NCBI GenBank assembly: GCA_965649105.1
Contig: CBFGJP010000051.1
Coordinates: 1-18,984, forward strand
From: JAOAFX01 sp965649105
GTDB taxonomy: Bacteria; Hydrothermota; Tepidihabitantia; SM23-42; JAOAFX01
Length of the DNA: 18,984 bases
Direction of reading: 5' to 3'
A program made the translations under genes and the position numbers. The notes under the pieces are model-generated. The model had not been told where the DNA came from. It did no database searches and saw only the letters and a program-made list of their open reading frames with translations. This document shows, one piece after another, positions 1 through 6,709 of the stretch (positions are counted from its first letter, which is position 1; each line of letters starts with the position of its first letter).

Positions 1-378
1 ATCCGGTCTAAAGAGCAAAGAAGAATTTGTGATCACCGCAATTGGAATATCAGTTATTCTCTTTATCTCGTTTATCAAATCTTTGATCTCTGTATTCAAT
101 GTTGGTTCACCGGACCCGGAGAATGTTATATAGTCAATTTTTGTTTTGTCATTAAGTATCTTTTTTAATTCTGATATTATCTTTTTTTGTTGAATATACT
201 TTTTACGTTTGATTGTTTGAGAGGTTGTCCTACCCAACTGACAGTAAATGCAATTATAGGTACAAGTTTTATAGGGAATTATATCAATGCCTAATGAATA
301 TCCCAGGCGGCGTGATGGGACAGGTCCGTATATAAATTTAAAATTATTTAATTTTTTTGATACGGTTCTTTTTATCAA
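1..378 (-). CDS. Radical SAM protein, COG0731-like (C-terminal part outside window)
   Basis: The first 126 residues of a radical S-adenosylmethionine enzyme; the rest lies beyond the left edge. The N-terminus reads YGPVPSRRLG and then a CX3CX2C cluster motif (Cys39, Cys43, Cys46 in TYNCIYC context), which would bind the [4Fe-4S] that cleaves SAM. A Gly-rich GSGEPT motif follows at residues 88-93. The YGPVPSRRLG start plus this cysteine spacing is typical of COG0731-type radical SAM proteins, whose substrate is mostly unknown. No ATG or GTG lies before the conserved region. The best start is TTG at 378-376, preceded at 9 nt by AAGGA (388-392 on the complementary strand), so the gene overlaps the Nudix-PanD gene by 35 bp and is probably translationally coupled to it. 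The family call is firm; the start and function are less certain. Confidence 0.82.
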   Translation of the reverse strand, partial: MIKRTVSKKLNNFKFIYGPVPSRRLGYSLGIDIIPYKTCTYNCIYCQLGRTTSQTIKRKKYIQQKKIISELKKILNDKTKIDYITFSGSGEPTLNTEIKDLINEIKRITDIPIAVITNSSLLFRPD

Positions 379-1195
379 GCAATAAAATCCTTGGTTTGAA
401 ATGTTCAACATCGCTCTGCGGGATAAATGAATAAGATAGGATGCAGAGCCGCTGTCCCACCTTTCCTTTTAAGGATGCGGGACCATAAAGTACAAATCTT
501 TTTGAATCCGCTCTTTCTGGGATCACATACGTTTCAAGTCTTTCTCCATTATCATAATTAAGCACCTGAACTTTTTCCCCGGGTTTTATATTTGCTGCTT
601 CCATTATTTTTGCATCAATGCCCATACTACCCTTATAAAATAATACTGTCTCAGTAATAACTGCCTCAGAAATCTTTGATTTCAAAACTTCAAGATAATG
701 AAAAGACCGATTTTGATTATTTATCCCGTGATTGATTATTGTCCTGTGGCTCAAAAAAGGAATGGGTGGTAAGCTATTTTTCGGAAAGAATTTTACATCA
801 AACGCATCTGAATTCGCGCTCAATTTGCCTCCGGTAATCTCGGCCTGGTATCCAAGTAATAAAATATCACCATAAACATTTGTATTTTCAATATACACAC
901 CAAGCATATCCTTAATTCTGCCATTTAATCCTGTTTCTTCTTTCAATTCTCTCAGTGCAGTCTGTTCAGGGCACTCACCCGATTCAATGAAACCCGAGGG
1001 GAGCGCCCATTTACCCCTACCTGGTTCAATTCCTCTTTTCACAAGCAATATGTCTTTTTTTTCATTCATTACAAATACGGCCACTGAGGGCAGTGGATTA
1101 CGATAATAGTGCTGGTTACAATTTACACACTCAAAAAAAGTGTCCTTTTTTGTCAAATTACCCTTGCACAAAGGACAATAAAGCCATTTTTTCAT
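344..1195 (-). CDS. Zinc-ribbon Nudix hydrolase fused to aspartate 1-decarboxylase (PanD) domain
   Basis: One uninterrupted 283-residue ORF with three modules. Residues 7-26 carry a zinc ribbon (Cys7, Cys10, Cys23, Cys26). Residues 35-145 are a Nudix domain with a complete Nudix box at 68-90 (G68, E74, R82-E83-L84, E86-E87, G89). Residues 170-283 resemble aspartate 1-decarboxylase: Lys174 corresponds to E. coli Lys9, Tyr187 to Tyr22, Gly189-Ser190 to the self-cleavage pair Gly24-Ser25, Arg219 to Arg54, Thr222-Tyr223 to Thr57-Tyr58. Spacing Lys-to-Ser (16) and Ser-to-Arg (29) is identical to E. coli PanD. Two differences are seen: Tyr237 where E. coli has Asn72, and Ser176 where it has His11. 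PanD makes beta-alanine for pantothenate/CoA; the Nudix substrate cannot be told. No internal start codon precedes the PanD part, so it must be made as a fusion. The start ATG overlaps the DUF1858 stop (ATGA). Whether the PanD part is catalytic is inference. Confidence 0.88.
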   Translation of the reverse strand: MKKWLYCPLCKGNLTKKDTFFECVNCNQHYYRNPLPSVAVFVMNEKKDILLVKRGIEPGRGKWALPSGFIESGECPEQTALRELKEETGLNGRIKDMLGVYIENTNVYGDILLLGYQAEITGGKLSANSDAFDVKFFPKNSLPPIPFLSHRTIINHGINNQNRSFHYLEVLKSKISEAVITETVLFYKGSMGIDAKIMEAANIKPGEKVQVLNYDNGERLETYVIPERADSKRFVLYGPASLKGKVGQRLCILSYSFIPQSDVEHFKPRILLLDKKNRIKKIK

Positions 1196-1395
1196 TTTTG
1201 TACTCCTTTTGAGTTCTCATTCAGTTTTTTCAACAATATATTCACATCAACATGATACCTATCACACAATTCTTTGACTGTTCCCCAGAAAGGTTCTCCA
1301 CATACAAGGCATGGAACACCAAATTCAATAAAGATCTTTGTCTTTTCTGGTGAATCCCTCAATATATCCTCAATGCGAGTCTCTTGCGTAATCAT
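1192..1395 (-). CDS. DUF1858 domain small protein
   Basis: A 67-residue protein matching the DUF1858 pattern: a Thr-rich start (MITQETRIEDIL), a central helix ending in FIEFGVPC, a CX2C pair (Cys29, Cys32) and a C-terminal helix around VDVNILLKKL. DUF1858 domains occur alone or next to redox and iron-sulfur proteins, and the CX2C pair suggests a disulfide or metal site; no precise function is established. It is the first gene of an operon with the Nudix-PanD fusion (ATGA overlap) and a radical SAM enzyme. No Shine-Dalgarno precedes the ATG; a promoter -10 box lies only 6 nt upstream, so the mRNA is probably leaderless. Confidence 0.82.
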   Translation of the reverse strand: MITQETRIEDILRDSPEKTKIFIEFGVPCLVCGEPFWGTVKELCDRYHVDVNILLKKLNENSKGVQK

Positions 1396-1401
1396 AAGAA
1401 A

Positions 1402-1429
1402 ATTATATCCAAAATATATAAAATATCAA
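1402..1429 (-). promoter_or_regulatory. Sigma70-like promoter of the DUF1858 / Nudix-PanD / radical SAM operon
   Basis: On the minus strand TTGATA (1429-1424), a 16 bp spacer and a perfect TATAAT (1407-1402). Only 6 nt separate the -10 box from the ATG at 1395, so transcription should start at or next to the start codon and give a leaderless mRNA. There is no purine-rich Shine-Dalgarno in between. Confidence 0.7.
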
Positions 1430-1473
1430 TGGGTATCAAACTTATAAGAAAGTTTTTCTCAGCCGACGATATA

Positions 1474-2505
1474 TTATTTTTTTAATGCCTTTTTAAACTT
1501 ATGAAGCTGTGCCTTGAAAAATGAATTCTGAGGAGCTTTCGTTAGTGCCTTTTTCTCCCAGTACACTGCCTGGTTATAGTCACCTAGCGCATAATAAGCC
1601 TCGGCAAGGGTATCCATTATATTTTCATCATCCGGTGCAAGTTGATTCGCCCTTTTTGCCGCAAACAGGGCTTTTTCTGGATATTTCTTTCTCAAGGCAA
1701 ATTCCCAGGCAAGATTATTGAATATGTTGGGGTCAGTAAGATCGCTCTGTAAAGCCTTTTCAAGGAGACTGAGTGTGCGTTCAAAAAAGATTTCTGATTT
1801 ATCATCTTCTTCTTCAGCAAGGCGCAAATAGGCCGGGGCAAGAAAATAATATTGCCAGGATTCGTATTGCCGGCGCAGTTCTTTTATTGGTTCTTCATTA
1901 TCCACAACCTTTAAATCAATGAGTCGATCATCAACACCTTGATAACCACCGCGTTTTCTTAACACAACCAAACTTGCCGATTGCTTCCCCCTCTTGTCAC
2001 CACCAGCGACTTCACCCGCCTCAAGTGCCATAAGTAATCTTTCTCCGAGTGGTCCTTTTGAATTTAAAAAAACACTGAGCATTGTATCTATAACTTCGGG
2101 TCCAGTCAGGATATTCCCCTGGACTGATACATAAGGCGCGGTCTTATGTCCTGCCCAGGCGAGTGTATTTTTGCCAGTAAATGCGACAGATTTTCCAGTG
2201 AAATCAACGACACCAACCTGCCGATCTTCTTTTAAACTATCCTTTTCAAGGCACATTGGTAATGCCTCTTCGGCAGATTGTCCTTTTTCTATCGCATCAA
2301 GTATCATCGGTCCGAGAAACGGATTTGCAAGTGCCTGGGTTGCCACCGCACCGATTCCGGTTCTTACCCAGGGAACGATATATCCAACATCAAAGACCTT
2401 TGATGCAACGGCAATGCCATACTCCTCGGTCTGTGGGTCAAATGCTACAATAGAAAATGTACCCGTAGAATTAAAGGCAAAGATAAACAAAAATATAATA
2501 TTCAT
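1474..2505 (-). CDS. Exported DUF1028 Ntn-hydrolase-like protein with C-terminal TPR repeats
   Basis: A 343-residue protein. Residues 1-15 form a short hydrophobic leader with no N-terminal positive charge. A DUF1028 domain begins at Thr16 (TFSIVAFDP) and includes IAVASKVFDVGYIVPW and TGIGAVATQALANP, hallmark segments of that family. Residues from about 215 to the end are helical TPR-type repeats (for example YPEKALFAAKRANQLAP and GDYNQAVYWEKKAL). DUF1028 is placed with the N-terminal nucleophile hydrolases; in most members Thr directly follows Met, so leader removal before Thr16 would expose the equivalent residue. The real substrate is unknown. It follows DprA by 8 nt with a strong AGGAGG Shine-Dalgarno and is the last gene of the Obg operon. 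I find no hairpin terminator after it. Confidence 0.85.
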   Translation of the reverse strand: MNIIFLFIFAFNSTGTFSIVAFDPQTEEYGIAVASKVFDVGYIVPWVRTGIGAVATQALANPFLGPMILDAIEKGQSAEEALPMCLEKDSLKEDRQVGVVDFTGKSVAFTGKNTLAWAGHKTAPYVSVQGNILTGPEVIDTMLSVFLNSKGPLGERLLMALEAGEVAGGDKRGKQSASLVVLRKRGGYQGVDDRLIDLKVVDNEEPIKELRRQYESWQYYFLAPAYLRLAEEEDDKSEIFFERTLSLLEKALQSDLTDPNIFNNLAWEFALRKKYPEKALFAAKRANQLAPDDENIMDTLAEAYYALGDYNQAVYWEKKALTKAPQNSFFKAQLHKFKKALKK

Positions 2506-2513
2506 AAATCCTC

Positions 2514-3611
2514 CTATTCAAAATTTTTCACAAACATCATTCCGGGCAATTGCTTGACAAATCCTCTTATTTCGAGGTCAAGTAATACTTTTAATATCTC
2601 GGAAGTGGGCATATCAATCTTTTCTTTTAATTCATCTAGATACACAGGTTCAAGGGATAATCCTTCCCAGATTTTCTTTTCTAAGTCATTGTTTAATATC
2701 ACTTCTTTAATCTCTCTTTCCCTTTTTGTAAATTTAATGCCGAGATAATCAAGAACCTCACTGGCTGATGTGACTGGTATTGCGCCTTCTTTTATCAAAC
2801 GGTTTGTGCCCGCAGATGTTTTGGAATAAATATTTCCCGGGATTGCATATATTTCTTTGTTCTGCTGTAAAGCCCATTCAACGGTGTTCATTACCCCAGA
2901 TTTTTCTTTTGCCTCTATAGCAACAATTGCTCGAGAAAGTCCTGATATGATTCTATTCCGTTTTGGAAAATTCTGGGCAAGGGGCTTGGTCTGGATATTA
3001 AATTCTGAAATAACTGCACCATTTTTTATTATCTCGTTTAAAAGATCTTTATTCTCCGGTGGATAAACAATATCAACACCGCAGCCCAGAACAGCAATCG
3101 TCCTTCCCTTTTTCTTCAATGAACCCCAGTGCGCGGCGGTATCAATGCCCCTTGCCATTCCACTCACCACACAAGCACCTGCCCGGGCAAATTCACCCGC
3201 GAATTCTTCGGCGATTGCCTTACCATAGACTGTTGCCCCTCTCGTGCCGACGATTGCAATGGCAATTTCATCTTCTTTCTTTATATTTCCCCGCATAAAC
3301 AGAACAGGTGGAAAGTGTGGTATGTTTTTTAGCCACTGAGGATAATCTTCAGCATAGTAAGGAATGACTTTTATGCCAAATCTTTCCATTATTTCCCATT
3401 TTCTTTTTATATCATCATTCGCTTTCAGCGCCAAAATTCGTCGGGCAATCTCAGGACCAACAATTTCTGATAGTTCTTCAAAAGATGCATTCAATATTGT
3501 TTCTGGATTTTTAAATCTTTCTAAAAGAGTATAAAGTTTGGTCTCAGTTAACTTCTCAATAGAGCACAAAAGCACAAAATCTTTAGCCTGTTTTTGAATT
3601 ATTTCTGTCAT
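2514..3611 (-). CDS. dprA: DNA processing protein DprA (Smf)
   Basis: DprA binds single-stranded DNA that enters during transformation and loads RecA on it. The roughly 365-residue protein has the family's order: an N-terminal helical, HhH-like region (KNPETILNASFEELSEIVGPEIARRIL), then a Rossmann-like core with IAIVGTRGAT, VVSGMARGIDTAAHWGSL, TIAVLGCGVDIVYPPENK, FPKRNRIISGLS and the YAIPGNIYSKTSAGTNRLI segment, and a C-terminal winged-helix-like domain of about 60 residues. The longest frame opens at a TTG (3617) that overlaps the HEAT gene stop; I prefer the ATG at 3611, 2 nt after that stop, giving MTEIIQKQ. It sits between the HEAT-repeat gene and the DUF1028 gene in the Obg operon. It is found in many bacteria not known to be competent, so competence is inference. 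Confidence 0.95.
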   Translation of the reverse strand: MTEIIQKQAKDFVLLCSIEKLTETKLYTLLERFKNPETILNASFEELSEIVGPEIARRILALKANDDIKRKWEIMERFGIKVIPYYAEDYPQWLKNIPHFPPVLFMRGNIKKEDEIAIAIVGTRGATVYGKAIAEEFAGEFARAGACVVSGMARGIDTAAHWGSLKKKGRTIAVLGCGVDIVYPPENKDLLNEIIKNGAVISEFNIQTKPLAQNFPKRNRIISGLSRAIVAIEAKEKSGVMNTVEWALQQNKEIYAIPGNIYSKTSAGTNRLIKEGAIPVTSASEVLDYLGIKFTKREREIKEVILNNDLEKKIWEGLSLEPVYLDELKEKIDMPTSEILKVLLDLEIRGFVKQLPGMMFVKNFE

Positions 3612-3613
3612 AA

Positions 3614-4138
3614 TCAATCTTTTTCAAAAATTTCTTTTAGCCGATCTTTAAATTCGGGCAGACACTCAATAAGGATATTATAAACATCCTTCTTAAACCC
3701 TGAGGTATCTTTCAACTCCATAAGTTTGGAGAAGAAATTATCTCCATTTTTTTCAGCCATTTTCTTTATCGCCATTTTTATTTCTTTTATTACCGTCGGA
3801 TTTGTATCATTTAATGCTAATGTAATGATGGTAGGCAACCCTTCCGGGTCACCAATCTCACCGAGTGTTCTGCAGGCTGCAGCACGAGTATACCAGAAGC
3901 CCTTGCTACATAATTTTTTTAATCTTGGTACAAGTCTACTCCCGAATTTAGCGAGTTCCTGTGTTGCCTGTTCACGCAGATACCAGGAGTTATCTTCAAG
4001 TATTTTCAATAAAATCTTTATTTTATCAGATTCAGAAAGGTCATCAAGTTTGTTAATAATCTTCAATTTCTTGTTGATGTCACCTTCTTTAAGTATTTTG
4101 AGCAGAGTCTCTTTATCAGTTTTTATAGAGATCTTCAT
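3614..4138 (-). CDS. HEAT-repeat protein
   Basis: A 174-residue soluble protein built of alpha-helical HEAT/PBS-lyase-like repeats. Clear units are DNSWYLREQATQELAKFGS and FWYTRAAACRTLGEIGDPEG, followed by a third (NPTVIKEIKMAIKKMAEK). The repeats show the usual pattern of an aromatic or Val residue, Arg, Ala-Ala and a following Gly-Asp. No catalytic motif, signal peptide or membrane segment is present; such proteins are usually scaffolds or partner-binding modules. Its ATG lies 23 bp inside the end of Obg, with a GAGG 9 nt upstream, and its stop is 2 nt before DprA, so the three are probably translated together. Its specific partner is unknown. Confidence 0.75.
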   Translation of the reverse strand: MKISIKTDKETLLKILKEGDINKKLKIINKLDDLSESDKIKILLKILEDNSWYLREQATQELAKFGSRLVPRLKKLCSKGFWYTRAAACRTLGEIGDPEGLPTIITLALNDTNPTVIKEIKMAIKKMAEKNGDNFFSKLMELKDTSGFKKDVYNILIECLPEFKDRLKEIFEKD

Positions 4139-5078
4139 TCTTGAGTGCCTCAGTTAATTTATCAAGTCCGATATTCTTTAATGCGGAAATGAAAAAAGTT
4201 TTTTCTTTCAAATTAAACTCGGGTATTTTTCCTAAAAGGTCAATTTTATTAAATACCACAATCCTTGGTTTTTTCAAAATCTTTGGGTTGTATTTTTTAA
4301 ATTCATTTAGTAGAATATAATACTGATTCATAGGTACATCTGAAGAAATATCGATCAACAATATCAATATTTTTGTCCTTTCAATATGGCGTAAAAATCT
4401 CAACCCCAGCCCCTTCCCCGAATGGGCACCTTCAATTATACCCGGCATATCAGCAATCACAATATTTTTTAGATTATCTTTAAGCACGCCCAGATTTGGG
4501 GTGAGGGTGGTGAACGGATAGTCTGCTATTTCGGGACGGGCGTTAGTCATTGCCTGGAGTAGAGTGGATTTACCTGCATTGGGAAAGCCCACAATTCCAA
4601 TCTGTGAAATGAGTTTTAAAATTATCTTTAATTTACATTTCTCACCCGGTTTACCCTCTTCGGCGATTCTTGGTGCCTGACTTGTAGATGTAACAAAATG
4701 TCGATTACCCCTGCCTCCCGTTCCACCCTTTGCAACAAGGAGGGTTTGTTTATGTTCAAGTATTTCACCAATAAATTTCCCATCTTTAAAAACTTCCACC
4801 CCTAATGGCACAGGAATATATCTATCCTCTCCAGACTTACCATCCATACCCTTACCCTTGCCGTGCATACCCCTTTCTGCCTTATAATGTGGTTTCAATT
4901 TTAGGTCATATAAGGTCTGCAAATTTCTCTCACCAATAAGATATACCGATCCTCCATCTCCACCATCCCCACCATCAGGGCCACCCCTGGGAACATACTT
5001 TTCCCTTCTAAACGATACACAACCATTCCCACCAGAACCACCTTCAACAAATATCGTTGCCTCATCTACAAACTTCAC
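4116..5078 (-). CDS. obg: GTPase Obg (CgtA), short form without OCT domain
   Basis: Obg is an essential GTPase that works in 50S ribosome assembly and stress control. Residues 1-158 form the glycine-rich Obg fold (GGSGGNGCVSFRREKYVPRG). The G domain follows: G1 GFPNAGKST (164-172), the YPFTTLTPN switch I region, G3 DMPG (210-213) with IIEGAHSGKGLG, G4 NKID (277-280) and G5 SAL (298-300). At 320 residues it ends just after the G domain, so the variable C-terminal OCT domain found in some Obg proteins is missing. Translation begins at GTG (5078). A TATAAT lies 5 nt before it and no Shine-Dalgarno is present, so the mRNA is predicted to be leaderless. It heads the operon with the HEAT, DprA and DUF1028 genes. 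Confidence 0.97.
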   Translation of the reverse strand: MKFVDEATIFVEGGSGGNGCVSFRREKYVPRGGPDGGDGGDGGSVYLIGERNLQTLYDLKLKPHYKAERGMHGKGKGMDGKSGEDRYIPVPLGVEVFKDGKFIGEILEHKQTLLVAKGGTGGRGNRHFVTSTSQAPRIAEEGKPGEKCKLKIILKLISQIGIVGFPNAGKSTLLQAMTNARPEIADYPFTTLTPNLGVLKDNLKNIVIADMPGIIEGAHSGKGLGLRFLRHIERTKILILLIDISSDVPMNQYYILLNEFKKYNPKILKKPRIVVFNKIDLLGKIPEFNLKEKTFFISALKNIGLDKLTEALKNEDLYKN

Positions 5079-5083
5079 AATTT

Positions 5084-5111
5084 ATTATAACAAAGTTTTT
5101 GATTGTGTCAA
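5084..5111 (-). promoter_or_regulatory. Sigma70-like promoter of obg operon
   Basis: On the minus strand a consensus TTGACA (5111-5106), a 16 bp spacer and a consensus TATAAT (5089-5084), lying in the short gap after ruvB. The GTG start of obg is 5 nt below the -10 box, so a start point 6-8 nt downstream would fall on the start codon itself. This is the best-matching promoter in the window. Confidence 0.78.
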
Positions 5112-5129
5112 TCAGGAGATTTATCTAAT

Positions 5130-6143
5130 TTATCTAAAAAGGGGACCGTGATTGAACTTTATATTTAAATGCTCATAGGCAAGGGGGGTTACCAATCTTC
5201 CCCTTGGTGTTCTTTTAATAAATCCCTCCATTATTAAGAATGGTTCAAAGACCTCTTCTATGGTCTGAGCATCTTCACCCACTGCCACGGCAAGACTGTT
5301 GATTCCTACAGGGCCACCTCCAAATTTCTCAATGATTGTTAAAATAATCTTCTTGTCCATTTCATCAAGACCTCTTTTATCGACATCCAATTTTTTTAAT
5401 GCATACTCACAGATTTCCATATCAATAACTTCTTTATTCTGAACCTGGGCAAAATCACGTATCCTGCGCAATAATCTATTCGCCACTCTTGGTGTTCCTC
5501 TTGACCTCCGGGCAATCTCCATACCCGCCTCTTTTGAAATCTTAATCTTCAAAATCCTTGCTGAGCGCCTTATGATTAGTTCCAGGTCTTCTGGCGGATA
5601 GTAATCAAGTCTGAAATTTATTCCGAATCTTGAGCGTAAAGGTGAAGTAAGCAGTCCGGAGCGCGTTGTGGCGCCGATCAAAGTAAATTTTTCAAGTTTC
5701 AGTCTCAAACTTTGAGCACCCATTCCCTTATCCTGCATTATGTCAAGATGGAAATCTTCAAGTGCTGGATATAGATATTCCTCAACAACCTTATTTATTC
5801 TGTGGATCTCATCAATAAAGATTATATCGCCATATTTTAGATTACTCAATATGCCGGCGAGGTCAAAAGGTCTCTCCAGTATAGGACCTGATGTGGGATA
5901 AATATTTACATCCATTTCATAGGCAATGATATGGGCAAGGGTTGTCTTACCCAGCCCGGGTGGACCGAATAATAGTATATGTTCCAACGGTTCCTTTCTT
6001 TTCTTTGCTGCTTGTATGAATACCTTTAAATTTTCAACAACATTCTTTTGCCCGACAAATTCTTCAACCCTTTTCGGTCTGAGCGTCAATTCATATATTT
6101 CTTCGCCTTCAAACTTAACGCCGGATTGGGTTCTTTCTTTCAT
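5130..6143 (-). CDS. ruvB: Holliday junction branch migration ATPase RuvB
   Basis: RuvB is the hexameric AAA+ motor that drives branch migration of Holliday junctions held by RuvA. The 337-residue length is normal. Visible motifs are LRPKRVEEFVGQ near the N-terminus, Walker A GPPGLGKTT (60-68), Walker B FIDEIHR (109-115), sensor 1 GATTRSG (157-163), the arginine finger segment LRSRFG (169-174), the sensor 2 region GTPRVANRLLRRIRDFA, and a C-terminal winged helix ending in TPRGRLVTPLAYEHL. The start ATG overlaps the RuvA stop by 4 bp (ATGA), which is good evidence for both the start and translational coupling. It is the last gene of the yebC-ruvC-ruvA-ruvB unit. Confidence 0.98.
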   Translation of the reverse strand: MKERTQSGVKFEGEEIYELTLRPKRVEEFVGQKNVVENLKVFIQAAKKRKEPLEHILLFGPPGLGKTTLAHIIAYEMDVNIYPTSGPILERPFDLAGILSNLKYGDIIFIDEIHRINKVVEEYLYPALEDFHLDIMQDKGMGAQSLRLKLEKFTLIGATTRSGLLTSPLRSRFGINFRLDYYPPEDLELIIRRSARILKIKISKEAGMEIARRSRGTPRVANRLLRRIRDFAQVQNKEVIDMEICEYALKKLDVDKRGLDEMDKKIILTIIEKFGGGPVGINSLAVAVGEDAQTIEEVFEPFLIMEGFIKRTPRGRLVTPLAYEHLNIKFNHGPLFR

Positions 6144-6685
6144 TTACCTCGCAATGCCTCTTTTATCAACTCTTCGACTGTGAGATTATTAGGTAGTCCT
6201 TTTAATCGTGTCAATGCCTCATTTCTGTTCAACCCCAGTGCACATAGCGCATTAATTGCCTGTTCAAATGTACCTGATTCTTTAGCGAAGCTCAGTTTTC
6301 CTTTCATCTCAAGAATTATCTTGCTGGCGAGTTTCTTGCCAATACGAGGAACTGAAGATAAAAGTTCAAGATTTTCTTCTTCAATTGCCTTAGTGATTTC
6401 TTCTGGTGTAAAATTGGACAATAATGTCAAGGCAGATTTTGGCCCAAGGCCAGGCACCGAAATCAATGCTTCAAATATCTCAAGTTCGTTTTTATCAAGA
6501 AAACCAAACAGGAGCAACTCCTCTTCTTTTATCAGGGATTTTGTGTATAATACAAGATTTTGATTTGGTTCTAAATTTTTAAATGCATTCAAAGGCAATT
6601 GTATTAAAAAACCAATTCCGGCCACATCAAGTATTAGAAATGGAGGATTTTTTTCAATTATTCTACCGCAAAGTCTACCGATCAT
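6140..6685 (-). CDS. ruvA: Holliday junction DNA-binding protein RuvA
   Basis: RuvA forms tetramers that clamp the four-way junction and recruit RuvB. The protein has 181 residues, slightly short for the family. Residues 1-63 make the OB-like domain I (IGRLCGRIIEKNPPFLILDVAGIGF), residues about 70-140 hold two helix-hairpin-helix motifs (LISVPGLGPKSALTLL and LSSVPRIGKKLASKIILEMKGKL), and the last 45 residues form domain III that touches RuvB (ALCALGLNRNEALTRLKGL). It lies 24 nt after ruvC with a short AGGA before the ATG, and overlaps ruvB by 4 bp. Confidence 0.97.
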   Translation of the reverse strand: MIGRLCGRIIEKNPPFLILDVAGIGFLIQLPLNAFKNLEPNQNLVLYTKSLIKEEELLLFGFLDKNELEIFEALISVPGLGPKSALTLLSNFTPEEITKAIEEENLELLSSVPRIGKKLASKIILEMKGKLSFAKESGTFEQAINALCALGLNRNEALTRLKGLPNNLTVEELIKEALRGK

Positions 6686-6709
6686 TTTAATCCTGAAGAG
6701 AGGGGAATT

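Noticed and set aside
1440..1473. Short hairpin AGAAA/TTTCT after the DUF1028 gene as a terminator
   Set aside because: The stem is only 5 bp, AT-rich, and not followed by a clean T-run.
3615..3617. TTG start for dprA overlapping the HEAT gene stop
   Set aside because: An ATG two codons downstream, 2 nt after the stop, is the simpler choice; neither start changes the conserved domains.
3726..4157. Plus-strand 143-residue ORF opposite the HEAT gene
   Set aside because: It mirrors the coding frame of a well-supported minus-strand gene, has no ribosome-binding site and no recognisable domain.
6048..6563. Plus-strand 171-residue ORF across ruvA/ruvB
   Set aside because: It lies antisense to two unmistakable genes, is Ser/Asn/Phe-rich as expected of a shadow frame, and has no expression signals.
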